A stretch of DNA of 35,842 nt from Alphaproteobacteria bacterium. Lineage in GTDB: Bacteria; Pseudomonadota; Alphaproteobacteria; Rhodospirillales; Casp-alpha2. The translations under genes were made by a program, and so were the position numbers. The stretch's first letter is position 1; each line of letters starts with the position of its first letter. Positions 8,827 through 16,424 of the stretch are shown one piece after another. The notes under the pieces were generated by a model that did not search any database, was not told the DNA's origin, and saw only the letters and a program-made list of their open reading frames with translations. The DNA is taken from contig JACNJX010000058.1 of the NCBI GenBank assembly GCA_014382345.1, positions 1 through 35,842 of the forward strand. The letters are read 5' to 3'.

Positions 8827-8861
8827 GGGTAAGAATTTACCCCAAGGACACGGGTATGTCC
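8827..8861. promoter_or_regulatory. pair of short inverted repeats between divergent small ORFs
   Basis: Two perfect short inverted repeats sit side by side in the 48-nt gap between the divergent start codons at 8826 (minus) and 8875 (plus). They are GGGTAA-GAAT-TTACCC at 8827-8842 and GGACA-CGGGTA-TGTCC at 8846-8861. Neither has a T-tract, so they are not simple terminators. Their position suits operators of a dimeric regulator or mRNA leader hairpins. No regulator or factor can be named from the sequence. Confidence 0.25.
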
Positions 8862-8874
8862 ATTGGTGGCCTGC

Positions 8875-8985
8875 ATGAATGAGAAGTCTGAAAATCAGGA
8901 ACGCTTCCCTTGGGCGGGCCCGGCCTTGTTCATCGTTGTCCTCGCCTTGATCATCGCGTTTTTCTCATGGTTCGTTCAGGCCTAG
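8875..8985 (+). CDS. 36-aa single-span membrane peptide upstream of bd-like copy B
   Basis: ATG 8875 to TAG 8983-8985 encodes 36 residues: a polar charged head (NEKSENQER), then FPWAGPALFI and a continuous hydrophobic segment ending FFSWFVQA. This is a plausible one-helix membrane protein. Its upstream region has only a weak GGTGG site. The stop is followed immediately by the strong GGGAGG site of the next small gene. Size, single helix and position beside an oxidase gene recall accessory subunits such as CydX or CcoQ, but I see no sequence match to either. It is too short for most gene finders. Confidence 0.5.
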   Translation: MNEKSENQERFPWAGPALFIVVLALIIAFFSWFVQA

Positions 8986-8996
8986 GGAGGGAAAAA

Positions 8997-9119
8997 ATGA
9001 GAGGTAACGGTTATCTGGTTCCCTTCGTCGCCGCCCTGGTGGTCTCGGGCGCCTTGTTCCTGCTCATGGATATGGCGGTGATGAACATGCAGGGGTTGAG
9101 CCTGTTTTTTGAGCCGTAA
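8997..9119 (+). CDS. 40-aa membrane peptide directly upstream of bd-like copy B
   Basis: ATG 8997 has GGGAGG (8985-8990) six bases upstream, the best ribosome site in this stretch. It encodes 40 residues with one hydrophobic helix (about YLVPFVAALVVSGALFLL) followed by a Met-rich tail (MDMAVMNMQG). A longer in-frame ORF starting at 8910 would overlap the 36-aa gene and begin with non-membrane sequence, so I prefer 8997. It ends 23 nt before the bd-like gene. A small oxidase-associated subunit is the natural guess; the methionine-rich tail might bind copper, but that is speculative. Confidence 0.6.
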   Translation: MRGNGYLVPFVAALVVSGALFLLMDMAVMNMQGLSLFFEP

Positions 9120-9142
9120 GCGAAGCCGATGAAAGAATAAGA

Positions 9143-10939
9143 ATGAACCTATGCCGCCTTAAAAACCTGAAAGGGATATCCACCGTCCTTGCGGTCGGGA
9201 TTTTGTGGTTGTTGGCAGGCGATGCTTTCGGCGCGGAAACCGCGTCTGCAACCGGGGTGACGGGGGGCTATGGCCCGGCGCCGGACCTCAAGCCTTCCGA
9301 CTATCCCCAGGTCGCCGGCGTCAACAGCCGGGTGACGATTTGGATCGTCGCCCAACTGCATCTGTGGTTCGCCGCCTTCGTCCTGGCGGTGCCGATTTTC
9401 GTCTTCATCATCGAAGCCATCGGCATGCGCACGCGCGACAAGCGTTATGACGATATGGCGTATGAGTTCATCAAGGTTTCCATCACCGCTTATTCGCTGA
9501 CCGCAATCATGGGCGGGTTGCTGTTGTTCTGTCTGGTGCTGTTCTACCCGGACCTGTTCAGGTACATGTCGGTCATTTTCAAGGACAGCATGTTTTACTA
9601 TGCGCTTCTGTTCTTCGCCGAAAGCGCGGTGCTGTACATTTATTATTACGGCTGGCACTGGTTGCAGGGCGGCTTCAGGAAATGGGTTCATCTGACCCTG
9701 GGCTTGCTGCTCAACGCCGTCGGCACCACCTTGATGCTGCTCGCCAATGCCTGGCTGACGTTCATGATGAGCCCCGCCGGCGTCGATCCCGCCGGCGTGT
9801 TCAGCGGCGACGCCTGGGCCGCCATTCATAATTTCCTGTGGAACCCCATCAACATCCACCGCTTTATCGCCAACATCGCCTATGGCGGTTCCATCGTCGG
9901 CGCCTACGCCGCATTCAAGTTCCTGACCGCAAGCGGCGCGCAGGAAAAGGCCCATTACGACTGGATGGGATACAACGCCAACTTCATCGCCATTTGCGCC
10001 CTTCTGCCTTTGCCCTTCGCGGGCTATTACCTAGCCGCCGAAATCTACGCCTACAGCCAGCAGATGGGCATCACCCTGATGGGCGGCCTGTTCGCCTGGC
10101 TGTTTATCATTCAAGCGGTTCTCATCGGCACCCTGTTCCTGTCGGCCAACTACTATCTTTGGTGCGGCATGGGCCGCAGCGACGGAGCCAAACGGTATTA
10201 CAAGTACATCAAATATATCGCCATTGTGCTGATCGGCGCGTTCCTGGTCTGGTTCACGCCGCACACCCTGGTCCTCACCAACGAGGAACTGAAAGCCTTG
10301 GGCGGGCCGTATCACAAATACCTCGGGCCTTTGGGTATCATGCCGGCCAAGAACACGGCGGTGAACCTGATGATCCTGTTCACGGCGCTCAGTTTCATGT
10401 TTTACCGGCGCGCCAACAAGGTCGCCACCGTCGGCTGGGTCAAGGCCGGTAACGCCATTCAGGTGGCGCTGTTCACAACCGGCATCCTCAACATCTTTTT
10501 CCTCGGCGTCTATCACGGCTATTTCACCAACACCGTCTACAAGGTCGCGGCCTCGATCCCGCAGGTGCTGACGACGCTGATCGTCATCGTCGCCAGCGTC
10601 GTCATCGATTCGTTCATGTACCGGCGCTCCCAAGAGGCCGGACCGCTGCACTGGGGGCGGGTGCCGCCGCGTTCGCAGTACGCGCTGTTTTTGCTGGCGG
10701 TGTCGTTCACCTGGTTGATGGGGCTGATGGGCTATATCCGGTCCGGCATCCGCCAGCACTGGCACATTCTTGACATCATGCGTGACAATTCGCCGGACGC
10801 CTTCACGCCGACGCTGGGATACGCGGCCAACGTAGTGTCGCTGGCGACGATCCTGTTCATGGCAATGGTGATTTTCGTGTTCTGGCTGAGCCAGGTCAGC
10901 GGTTCCAAGACGCTGCCCGACGGTTACTGGAAGGAGTAG
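9143..10939 (+). CDS. cytochrome bd-like oxidase subunit I (CydA superfamily), copy B
   Basis: This 598-aa polytopic protein is a paralogue of 1907-4045. Equivalent residues are His73 (H19 of E. coli CydA), Glu160 in FFAES (E107), His239 in NIHRFIAN (H186), Met275 in YDWMGY (M393) and Glu300 (E445). Tyr152 occupies the E99 position. Between His239 and Met275 there are only 36 residues, so there is no Q-loop. The ANAWLTFMMSPAGV stretch matches the ANGWMQNPVG region of CydA, which supports the superfamily call. It lacks the extra two-helix insert of copy A and has a shorter C-terminal extension, yet keeps His374 (TPH), His391 (before MPAKN) and His541 (WHI). The N-terminus is signal-like (about 11-30). 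The stop is six bases before the next cytochrome gene. Confidence 0.86.
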   Translation: MNLCRLKNLKGISTVLAVGILWLLAGDAFGAETASATGVTGGYGPAPDLKPSDYPQVAGVNSRVTIWIVAQLHLWFAAFVLAVPIFVFIIEAIGMRTRDKRYDDMAYEFIKVSITAYSLTAIMGGLLLFCLVLFYPDLFRYMSVIFKDSMFYYALLFFAESAVLYIYYYGWHWLQGGFRKWVHLTLGLLLNAVGTTLMLLANAWLTFMMSPAGVDPAGVFSGDAWAAIHNFLWNPINIHRFIANIAYGGSIVGAYAAFKFLTASGAQEKAHYDWMGYNANFIAICALLPLPFAGYYLAAEIYAYSQQMGITLMGGLFAWLFIIQAVLIGTLFLSANYYLWCGMGRSDGAKRYYKYIKYIAIVLIGAFLVWFTPHTLVLTNEELKALGGPYHKYLGPLGIMPAKNTAVNLMILFTALSFMFYRRANKVATVGWVKAGNAIQVALFTTGILNIFFLGVYHGYFTNTVYKVAASIPQVLTTLIVIVASVVIDSFMYRRSQEAGPLHWGRVPPRSQYALFLLAVSFTWLMGLMGYIRSGIRQHWHILDIMRDNSPDAFTPTLGYAANVVSLATILFMAMVIFVFWLSQVSGSKTLPDGYWKE

Positions 10940-10945
10940 CCGGCC

Positions 10946-11755
10946 ATGCGCCAGTTTTTAATGGTTGTCGCCTTCACGCTGCTGACGGTGGGTCTGTTCG
11001 CGGGCTATTCCAACTTTGGCATCCCGCAGATCGAACCGGCCCAGCCGCCGAAACAAGAAAAAATCGACCTCGGTGCCATGACCATGGATAAGTTTATCGC
11101 CCTGGGTGAGAAGATCTTCAACGGCAAGGGCACCTGCACGCTTTGTCACAACAATCTAGGCCGGGCGCCGATGCTGGGCGGTACCGCCGGGCTGGTGCCG
11201 AAACGTCTGGTCGACCCCCGCTACAAAGGCGAGGCCACCAATGTCGAAGAATATCTGATCGAATCGTTTGTTAAGCCGTCGGCCTTCGTCGTCGCCGGGT
11301 TTGGCAAGAAGGGCACCAATGACACCGTAAGCCCGATGCCCGACGTGTCCGCCGGCAGTATCCGTTTGAACGACGCGGAGATTAAGGCGGTGGTCGCTTA
11401 TTTGCAGGACTCGGGCGGGGCCGAAGTGACGGTAAAAATCCCCACCGATGCGCCCGAGCAAACGGAACAGACGGAAGGCGAGCCGCGTGCGCCCTTCGAG
11501 ACCCCGGAACAGGCGATTGCGGAACTGGGCTGCGGCGCGTGTCACAAGGTCGCCACTGAAGAAGGCGAGGTCGGACCGGACCTGACCAAAATCGGCGGGC
11601 TTCGGGACAAAGCCTACCTGCGCCAGGCAATCCTGGACCCCAATGCCGACATCACCGAGGGGTTTGAGAAGGATCAGATGCCGCCGGATTACGGCGCCCA
11701 GATGTATGCGCAGGAGCTGGAAATGATGGTCGATTATCTGGCCGGGTTGAAGTGA
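10946..11755 (+). CDS. membrane-anchored diheme cytochrome c, copy B
   Basis: The 269-aa protein has an N-terminal anchor helix (residues 3-20) and heme motifs CTLCH (64-68) and CGACH (196-200). It parallels the 332-aa protein at 4058-5056 in position and layout: the first domain has an N-terminal TM, heme, long loop and VKPSAFVVAGF, and the second begins after an acidic linker rich in Glu/Thr/Pro. The second domain has GPDLTKIGG and an AILDPNADITEGF segment like the TIGR02603 start, but then ends early in KDQMPPDYG, whose Met is a likely heme ligand. It is probably the periplasmic electron donor to bd-like copy B. It follows that gene by six bases. Confidence 0.84.
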   Translation: MRQFLMVVAFTLLTVGLFAGYSNFGIPQIEPAQPPKQEKIDLGAMTMDKFIALGEKIFNGKGTCTLCHNNLGRAPMLGGTAGLVPKRLVDPRYKGEATNVEEYLIESFVKPSAFVVAGFGKKGTNDTVSPMPDVSAGSIRLNDAEIKAVVAYLQDSGGAEVTVKIPTDAPEQTEQTEGEPRAPFETPEQAIAELGCGACHKVATEEGEVGPDLTKIGGLRDKAYLRQAILDPNADITEGFEKDQMPPDYGAQMYAQELEMMVDYLAGLK

Positions 11756-11768
11756 GGGGGATGCGGCA

Positions 11769-12539
11769 ATGAAAATCCCCAAACTATTACAGGCCGTCCT
11801 TGTTCTGATCGGGGTATACCTCGGCTTCATCCTGGTCTTCGACGTTCTTTTGGACGCCGTGATCCCGTCCAGCGTTCTGGCCATGTACATGTTTTTCGTC
11901 GCCGCCGGGGTATTCATGGTCTTCACTTTTGAAGAAGACGGCACCCGCGAACTGGTGGCGCCGATCAAGGCGCTGGTTGAAGAACCGTCCAGGCGATTGA
12001 TTCGAAACATTGTTTTCGTGGTCGTCCCGGTGCTGGCCGGTGCCGGGACCTATTTTCAGATGGTGCCGAGCCTGGATGCGCCGGTGGAATTGCGTTCCAT
12101 CCATCCGGCACCGCCGACCGCGATCAAGGTATACGGCAAGCGGGTGAATCTGTTGAAACTGGAAAACCCGTACCGGAAGTTCGAAAAAGAAGACCCGGAA
12201 AAATTCAAGGAATTGGTTGCCGGCGGCGCCAAGGTCTACATCCAGAACTGCCAGTACTGCCACGGCGACAAGCTCGACGGCAAAGGCCCTTATGCGGCCG
12301 GGCTCAATCCGACTCCGCTAAACTTCCAGGACGTTGGCACAATCGCCCAGTTGCAGGAATCCTATTTGTTCTGGCGTATTGCGACGGGCGGCCCCGGCCT
12401 GCCCAAGGAAGCCGCACCCTGGATATCCTCGATGCCGGTGTGGCAGAACTTCCTCTCGGAAGAGGAAATCTGGCAGGTGATCCTGTTCCTCTATGACTAC
12501 ACCGGTCGTCGCCCCCGGTCGTGGGAGCATGACGGATGA
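11769..12539 (+). CDS. membrane-bound monoheme cytochrome c, copy B
   Basis: The 256-aa protein has three hydrophobic segments in the first 100 residues (about 9-28, 35-53, 79-95) and one heme motif, CQYCH (161-165), followed by GKGPYAAG, a GGPGLP loop and SSMPVW with a likely Met ligand. It is a clear paralogue of 5053-6018, including PVELRSIHP against PVSLRIQHP just after the third helix, but lacks that protein's extra spacer. The stop overlaps the next ATG by 4 nt. As in cassette A, it is the only membrane-embedded candidate partner for the CydA-like subunit, since cydB is absent. Confidence 0.83.
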   Translation: MKIPKLLQAVLVLIGVYLGFILVFDVLLDAVIPSSVLAMYMFFVAAGVFMVFTFEEDGTRELVAPIKALVEEPSRRLIRNIVFVVVPVLAGAGTYFQMVPSLDAPVELRSIHPAPPTAIKVYGKRVNLLKLENPYRKFEKEDPEKFKELVAGGAKVYIQNCQYCHGDKLDGKGPYAAGLNPTPLNFQDVGTIAQLQESYLFWRIATGGPGLPKEAAPWISSMPVWQNFLSEEEIWQVILFLYDYTGRRPRSWEHDG

Positions 12540-14083
12540 CCGGCACCATTAGAAAAACCGCGCTTCTGGTTCCAGTGATCGCCGGGATATTGATAGGCGG
12601 TCCGGTCTGGGCACAGTCCGAAGGACCGATTAGAGGCGAAGCGGTTTACCAGAAACGCTGCCTGATGTGCCACGGTGAGGAAGGCGACGGCCTAGGTCCC
12701 GCCGCCGAGCGCCTCAATCCGCCGCCCCGGGACTTCACGTTGGGCCAATTCAAGATCAAGACCACCGCCTTCAAGGACCCGATCACCAACGACGCCGATC
12801 TGATTCGCATGATCGGTGACGGCATGCCGGGAACGGCGATGCCGGGGTGGAGCGATATCCTGTCCGAACAGGAAATCAGCGACGTCATTCATTACATCAA
12901 GACCTTCGCCGAGTTGGAGGAGGAAAAACCCTCCGATCAGATCGATTACGGCACCCAGGTTAAATCGAGCCCGGAAAGCATCGCTACTGGTAAAAAAATC
13001 TTCCACGACGGCGACCGGTGTTCCGAATGCCACGGCGCTGAAGGCCTTGGCGACGCCGTCAAGAAGCTGAAGAACGACAACGGCGAGCGGACCTGGCCGC
13101 GTAACCTGACCAAGCCCTGGACCTATCGGGCCAGCAACGATGCCAAGGACATCTTCGCTCGCGTCACCGCCGGAATCCCGACCACCCAGATGCCGTCTTT
13201 TACCAACCCCAAAAGCAAGAAGAAGCTGAGCATCGAGGACCGTTGGCATGTCGCCAACTACGCCGCATCGCTGGCGGACGCCGGGAAAAAAGTACGGGCC
13301 GAGAACACTGTCATCAAGGCCGTCAGGGTCGAGGGTGACGTGCCTACATCTCCGGACGACCCGGCCTGGCAACAGAGCACGTCCTCGACGTTCTTCCTGG
13401 TGCCGCAGATCATCGCCAAGCCGCGATTCTTCAAGTCCGCCAACGACTCCGTCAGCGTGCGGGCGCTGTATAACGATAAACGCCTCAGCGTTCTTATCGA
13501 GTGGGATGACCGCACCAAAAGTATTCCCGGCGATGAGGTGGCCATCAAGATTGCCGATAAGGGTATGAGCCCGGATGCCATCGCCGTTCAGTTCCCCGTC
13601 GAAATCCCCGCCGGGATGGAAAAGCCCTATTTCCTGATGGGCAGCGACGCCAAGCCGGTCAACCTGTGGCGGTGGAGTTCAGGCACCACGGAAAAACCCG
13701 AAAGCGTAGCGCTGATCGATGCCGCCGGCATTACCAACCAGCAGCCGCGTGACGCCGCCACTAGCGGGCTTTCCGCCAAGGGCGCCTACAAGGACGGTAC
13801 CTGGCGCGTCGCCATGACCCGGCTGCTTACGACGTCGGAGACGGCTAAGGATATTCAGTTTGCGCCGGGCCGTTTTATCCCCATTGCCTTCTTCAACTGG
13901 GACGGAAGCAACTCGGAACAAGGCACCAAGCACACCCTGACCACATGGTATTGGCTGTTACTGCAACCCGAGGCGGGATCGAAACCGCTGATGGCGGCGA
14001 TTATCGTCGCTCTGCTGATCGGCGGCGCTTTGGTCTGGTGGGGGCGCAGCGCCTCGGCGGCGAATAAGGAAACTGACCTATGA
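12536..14083 (+). CDS. diheme cytochrome c fused to ethylbenzene-dehydrogenase-like heme-b domain, copy B
   Basis: The 515-aa protein has a signal peptide (1-26, cleavage near VWAQ), CLMCH (42-46) and CSECH (162-166), an EB_dh-like domain from about 260 to 480 (SVRALYNDKRLSVLIEWDD, DAIAVQFPV, VNLWRWSSG, FNWDGSNSEQG), and a C-terminal helix (about 486-505) ending in charged residues. It matches 6018-7667 domain for domain. The start overlaps the previous stop by ATGA, and its own stop overlaps the 69-aa gene by ATGA. The EB_dh domain is known from heme-b gamma subunits of DMSO-reductase-family complexes; fusion to two cytochromes c with a membrane anchor suggests an electron wire from a periplasmic donor to the bd-like protein. 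Confidence 0.83.
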   Translation: MTGTIRKTALLVPVIAGILIGGPVWAQSEGPIRGEAVYQKRCLMCHGEEGDGLGPAAERLNPPPRDFTLGQFKIKTTAFKDPITNDADLIRMIGDGMPGTAMPGWSDILSEQEISDVIHYIKTFAELEEEKPSDQIDYGTQVKSSPESIATGKKIFHDGDRCSECHGAEGLGDAVKKLKNDNGERTWPRNLTKPWTYRASNDAKDIFARVTAGIPTTQMPSFTNPKSKKKLSIEDRWHVANYAASLADAGKKVRAENTVIKAVRVEGDVPTSPDDPAWQQSTSSTFFLVPQIIAKPRFFKSANDSVSVRALYNDKRLSVLIEWDDRTKSIPGDEVAIKIADKGMSPDAIAVQFPVEIPAGMEKPYFLMGSDAKPVNLWRWSSGTTEKPESVALIDAAGITNQQPRDAATSGLSAKGAYKDGTWRVAMTRLLTTSETAKDIQFAPGRFIPIAFFNWDGSNSEQGTKHTLTTWYWLLLQPEAGSKPLMAAIIVALLIGGALVWWGRSASAANKETDL

Positions 14084-14289
14084 GCACGGTCCCGACAACG
14101 CAAGACCACGACCCCAGTCGGGGCGCAATTGTCCGGCTCTTCGGGGTCATCCTGATCATTCTCGGCACGCTCGACAGCATGCTGATGTGGCGGGGCGGGT
14201 TCATGCTCAGCTCCGTTTACGTAGGCATGATCGCCACGGGGGTATTTTTGTTTGTGATCGGGACAATCCGGCGCCGCAACGGGTCTTGA
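14080..14289 (+). CDS. 69-aa two-span membrane protein
   Basis: The protein has a polar N-terminus (about 17 residues) and two hydrophobic helices (about 18-37 and 43-62) separated by a short MWRGGFMLS loop, ending in a basic tail (RRRNGS). The start overlaps the EB_dh gene stop by 4 nt, so it is translationally coupled to cassette B. I recognise no family. It could be a small structural subunit of the membrane complex. The 62-nt gap that follows, with a strong AGGAGG at 14338, separates it from the USP gene. Confidence 0.65.
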   Translation: MSTVPTTQDHDPSRGAIVRLFGVILIILGTLDSMLMWRGGFMLSSVYVGMIATGVFLFVIGTIRRRNGS

Positions 14290-14351
14290 CTGAGGTCAAA
14301 GCGGCCCTTGTTTCCGCCGGATAAAACTAAATTCAACAGGAGGTTTCAAGT

Positions 14352-16409
14352 ATGGGTTCACAAGCAATGCAGGTGGCGACGGAGGCCACCGAAGATACCG
14401 CTCCGGTTTCGCTGGCGCGAATTTTGGTGGCGCTGGATGCATCCGAACACGCCAACAAGGCTCTCGAACAGGCGGTTCGATTGGCCAAGTCCGCCGACGG
14501 CGTGATTACCGGCATCCACGCCTACGCCGCCGCGCTGCACGACCGGCGCTTCAAGATGATGGAGGGCGGCCTGCCGGAACGTTATCGGGAAGAGGAGGAA
14601 ATGGGCTATCAGCGCGAAGTCCATGACGACCTGATCGGCCGGGGGCTGGGCATTATCACCGACAGCTATCACGATGCCGGCGGCGAGACCTGCAAGGAAG
14701 CAGGGGTGGAATTCCGGCGCCTCAGCCCGGAGGGTAAGAATTATACGAAAGTCGTCGAGGCGACCGAGAGCGGGGATTTCGATGTTCTGGCGATCGGCGC
14801 GCTGGGTCTGGGTGCCATGCCCGGCAGCCTGATCGGCACGGTGGCCGAGCGCGTCGTCCGGCGCAGCCCCATCGACACCTTCGTCGTCCGCGACCCCAAG
14901 ACAGCCATAGGCGACGGCCCCATCGTCGTCGGCATCGACGGTTCACCCAAATCCTACGGCGCGCTGATGACGGCGCTGGATATCGCCGCCCGTATGGGCT
15001 CGGAAGTCCATGCCGTCGCGGCTTACGATCCCTATTACCATTACGTCGCCTTCAACAAGATCGCCGGCGTGCTCAGCGAGGAAGCCGGCAAGGTCTTCCG
15101 GTTTAAGGAACAGGAACAACTGCACGAAGAACTGATCGATGACGGCATTGCCAAGATCTATCAATCGCACCTGGACGTAGCCCGTACCGTTGCAGACGAT
15201 CTCGGTGTCGAACTGAAAACGGAGCTACTGGACGGCAAACCCTTCGCCGCCATTCTCAAATATTTGGAAACGGTCAACGCAAGTCTTCTGCTGGTCGGCA
15301 AAACTGGCGTTCACGCGGACGACGCGCTGGACATCGGCGGCAACGCTGAAAATTTATTAAGGCTTGCGCCGTGCCATATCTGGCTGACGCAGACGGTTTA
15401 CACACCGCCTTTGGACGTCATCGCCGATGAAACGGTGCAGTGGAGCGTCGAGGCGGAGCAGAAAATCTCCAAGGCCCCCGAATTCGTTCGCGACATGGCT
15501 CGACGCATGGTTCTCCGCCAGGCCCAGAAACAAGGCCATACCTTCATCACCTCCGATATCGTCGATGAAGTGATGAAAGGCGCGATGCCGGGTTTCGGCG
15601 GTAACGAAATGGCAACCGACGAGACTCTGGACTGGAGCAAGACCGCCGAAAAGTTGATGGAGACGGTTCCGGATCAGGCCGTCGCCGATAATATCCGCCT
15701 GCGGGCCATCAAGCGGGCACGCCGCGACAAAAGCGCCCAGGTCCAGCCGAAGCATGTCCGCCCCTTCCTCGACCTCGCAGACGACGAAGGCCCGGCGTGG
15801 TCGGCCGCCGCCCTGGCCAGGGTTGCGCGGGTGCCGGCGATGGTGCGCGACAAGGTCAAGGACGACGTCGCCGATATCGCCCGCGAACGGGAACTGAGCG
15901 AGGTTTCCCTGGAACTTGCGGAAGAGGTCATTGTCGAAATCCGCAAATCCATGTGTCCTGTGCCCGAAGGGGAAGAAAAGGAACAAGACGCCGTCAAGGC
16001 TCCCGTGGCCGACATTCCCGTCACTTGGGCCAAGGATGCGGAACAACGCCTGGACCGCGTTCCCGAGGGCTTTATGCGCGATATGACGCGCCAGCGGGTC
16101 GAAACCTTCGCCCGTAACAACAATGTCGACACCATTACGCCTGAGTTAATCGAGGAAAAGTACGGTGAATGGGGCAAGGGCTCGGCCAAGAAGAAACAGC
16201 AAATGCAATGGGATGCTGCCGCCTCTGAGCGGATTTCCAAAATCCCCGACTTCATTCGCGGCATGGTCATGCTTGAGATCGAACGCTGCGCCCGGGAAGC
16301 GGGAAGCGACACGGTCACCGAGGACCATATCGACGCCGCCAGCGGGTCTTGGGAAAAAATGGGCGGCTTCCATTCCGAATCCGACCCCGATCAGTACAAG
16401 AAGAAGTAA
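14352..16409 (+). CDS. tandem universal stress protein with five PCP_red-like repeats
   Basis: The 685-aa soluble protein starts at ATG 14352, with AGGAGG eight bases upstream. Two UspA domains come first (about 21-180 and 189-346). The first keeps the ATP-binding pattern G-2x-G-9x-G-T (GALG near 149, GT at 162-163). The second has G-2x-G-9x-G-G and is degenerate. From about 363 onward there are five repeats of ~45-55 residues, each starting W/A-x3-A and containing P-x2-(V/I)R or a variant, then a helix with E/R..A (about 363-408, 427-475, 482-535, 558-607, 619-668). This matches PCP_red, the domain at the C-terminus of the BchB/ChlB subunit of dark protochlorophyllide reductase. No photosynthesis genes are near, so a tetrapyrrole-binding or scaffold role for the bd-like system is inferred. 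Confidence 0.78.
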   Translation: MGSQAMQVATEATEDTAPVSLARILVALDASEHANKALEQAVRLAKSADGVITGIHAYAAALHDRRFKMMEGGLPERYREEEEMGYQREVHDDLIGRGLGIITDSYHDAGGETCKEAGVEFRRLSPEGKNYTKVVEATESGDFDVLAIGALGLGAMPGSLIGTVAERVVRRSPIDTFVVRDPKTAIGDGPIVVGIDGSPKSYGALMTALDIAARMGSEVHAVAAYDPYYHYVAFNKIAGVLSEEAGKVFRFKEQEQLHEELIDDGIAKIYQSHLDVARTVADDLGVELKTELLDGKPFAAILKYLETVNASLLLVGKTGVHADDALDIGGNAENLLRLAPCHIWLTQTVYTPPLDVIADETVQWSVEAEQKISKAPEFVRDMARRMVLRQAQKQGHTFITSDIVDEVMKGAMPGFGGNEMATDETLDWSKTAEKLMETVPDQAVADNIRLRAIKRARRDKSAQVQPKHVRPFLDLADDEGPAWSAAALARVARVPAMVRDKVKDDVADIARERELSEVSLELAEEVIVEIRKSMCPVPEGEEKEQDAVKAPVADIPVTWAKDAEQRLDRVPEGFMRDMTRQRVETFARNNNVDTITPELIEEKYGEWGKGSAKKKQQMQWDAAASERISKIPDFIRGMVMLEIERCAREAGSDTVTEDHIDAASGSWEKMGGFHSESDPDQYKKK

Positions 16410-16424
16410 GGAGCTGCCGACCAC

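Noticed and set aside
8910-9119. A 69-codon frame starting at 8910
   Set aside because: Its first 29 codons overlap the 36-aa small gene and do not look like membrane or soluble protein. The GGGAGG site favours ATG 8997.
1907-10939. Calling the two CydA-like genes ordinary cytochrome bd ubiquinol oxidase
   Set aside because: The Q-loop region is absent, no cydB is present, and each gene is surrounded by cytochromes c, so the quinol oxidase label would mislead.
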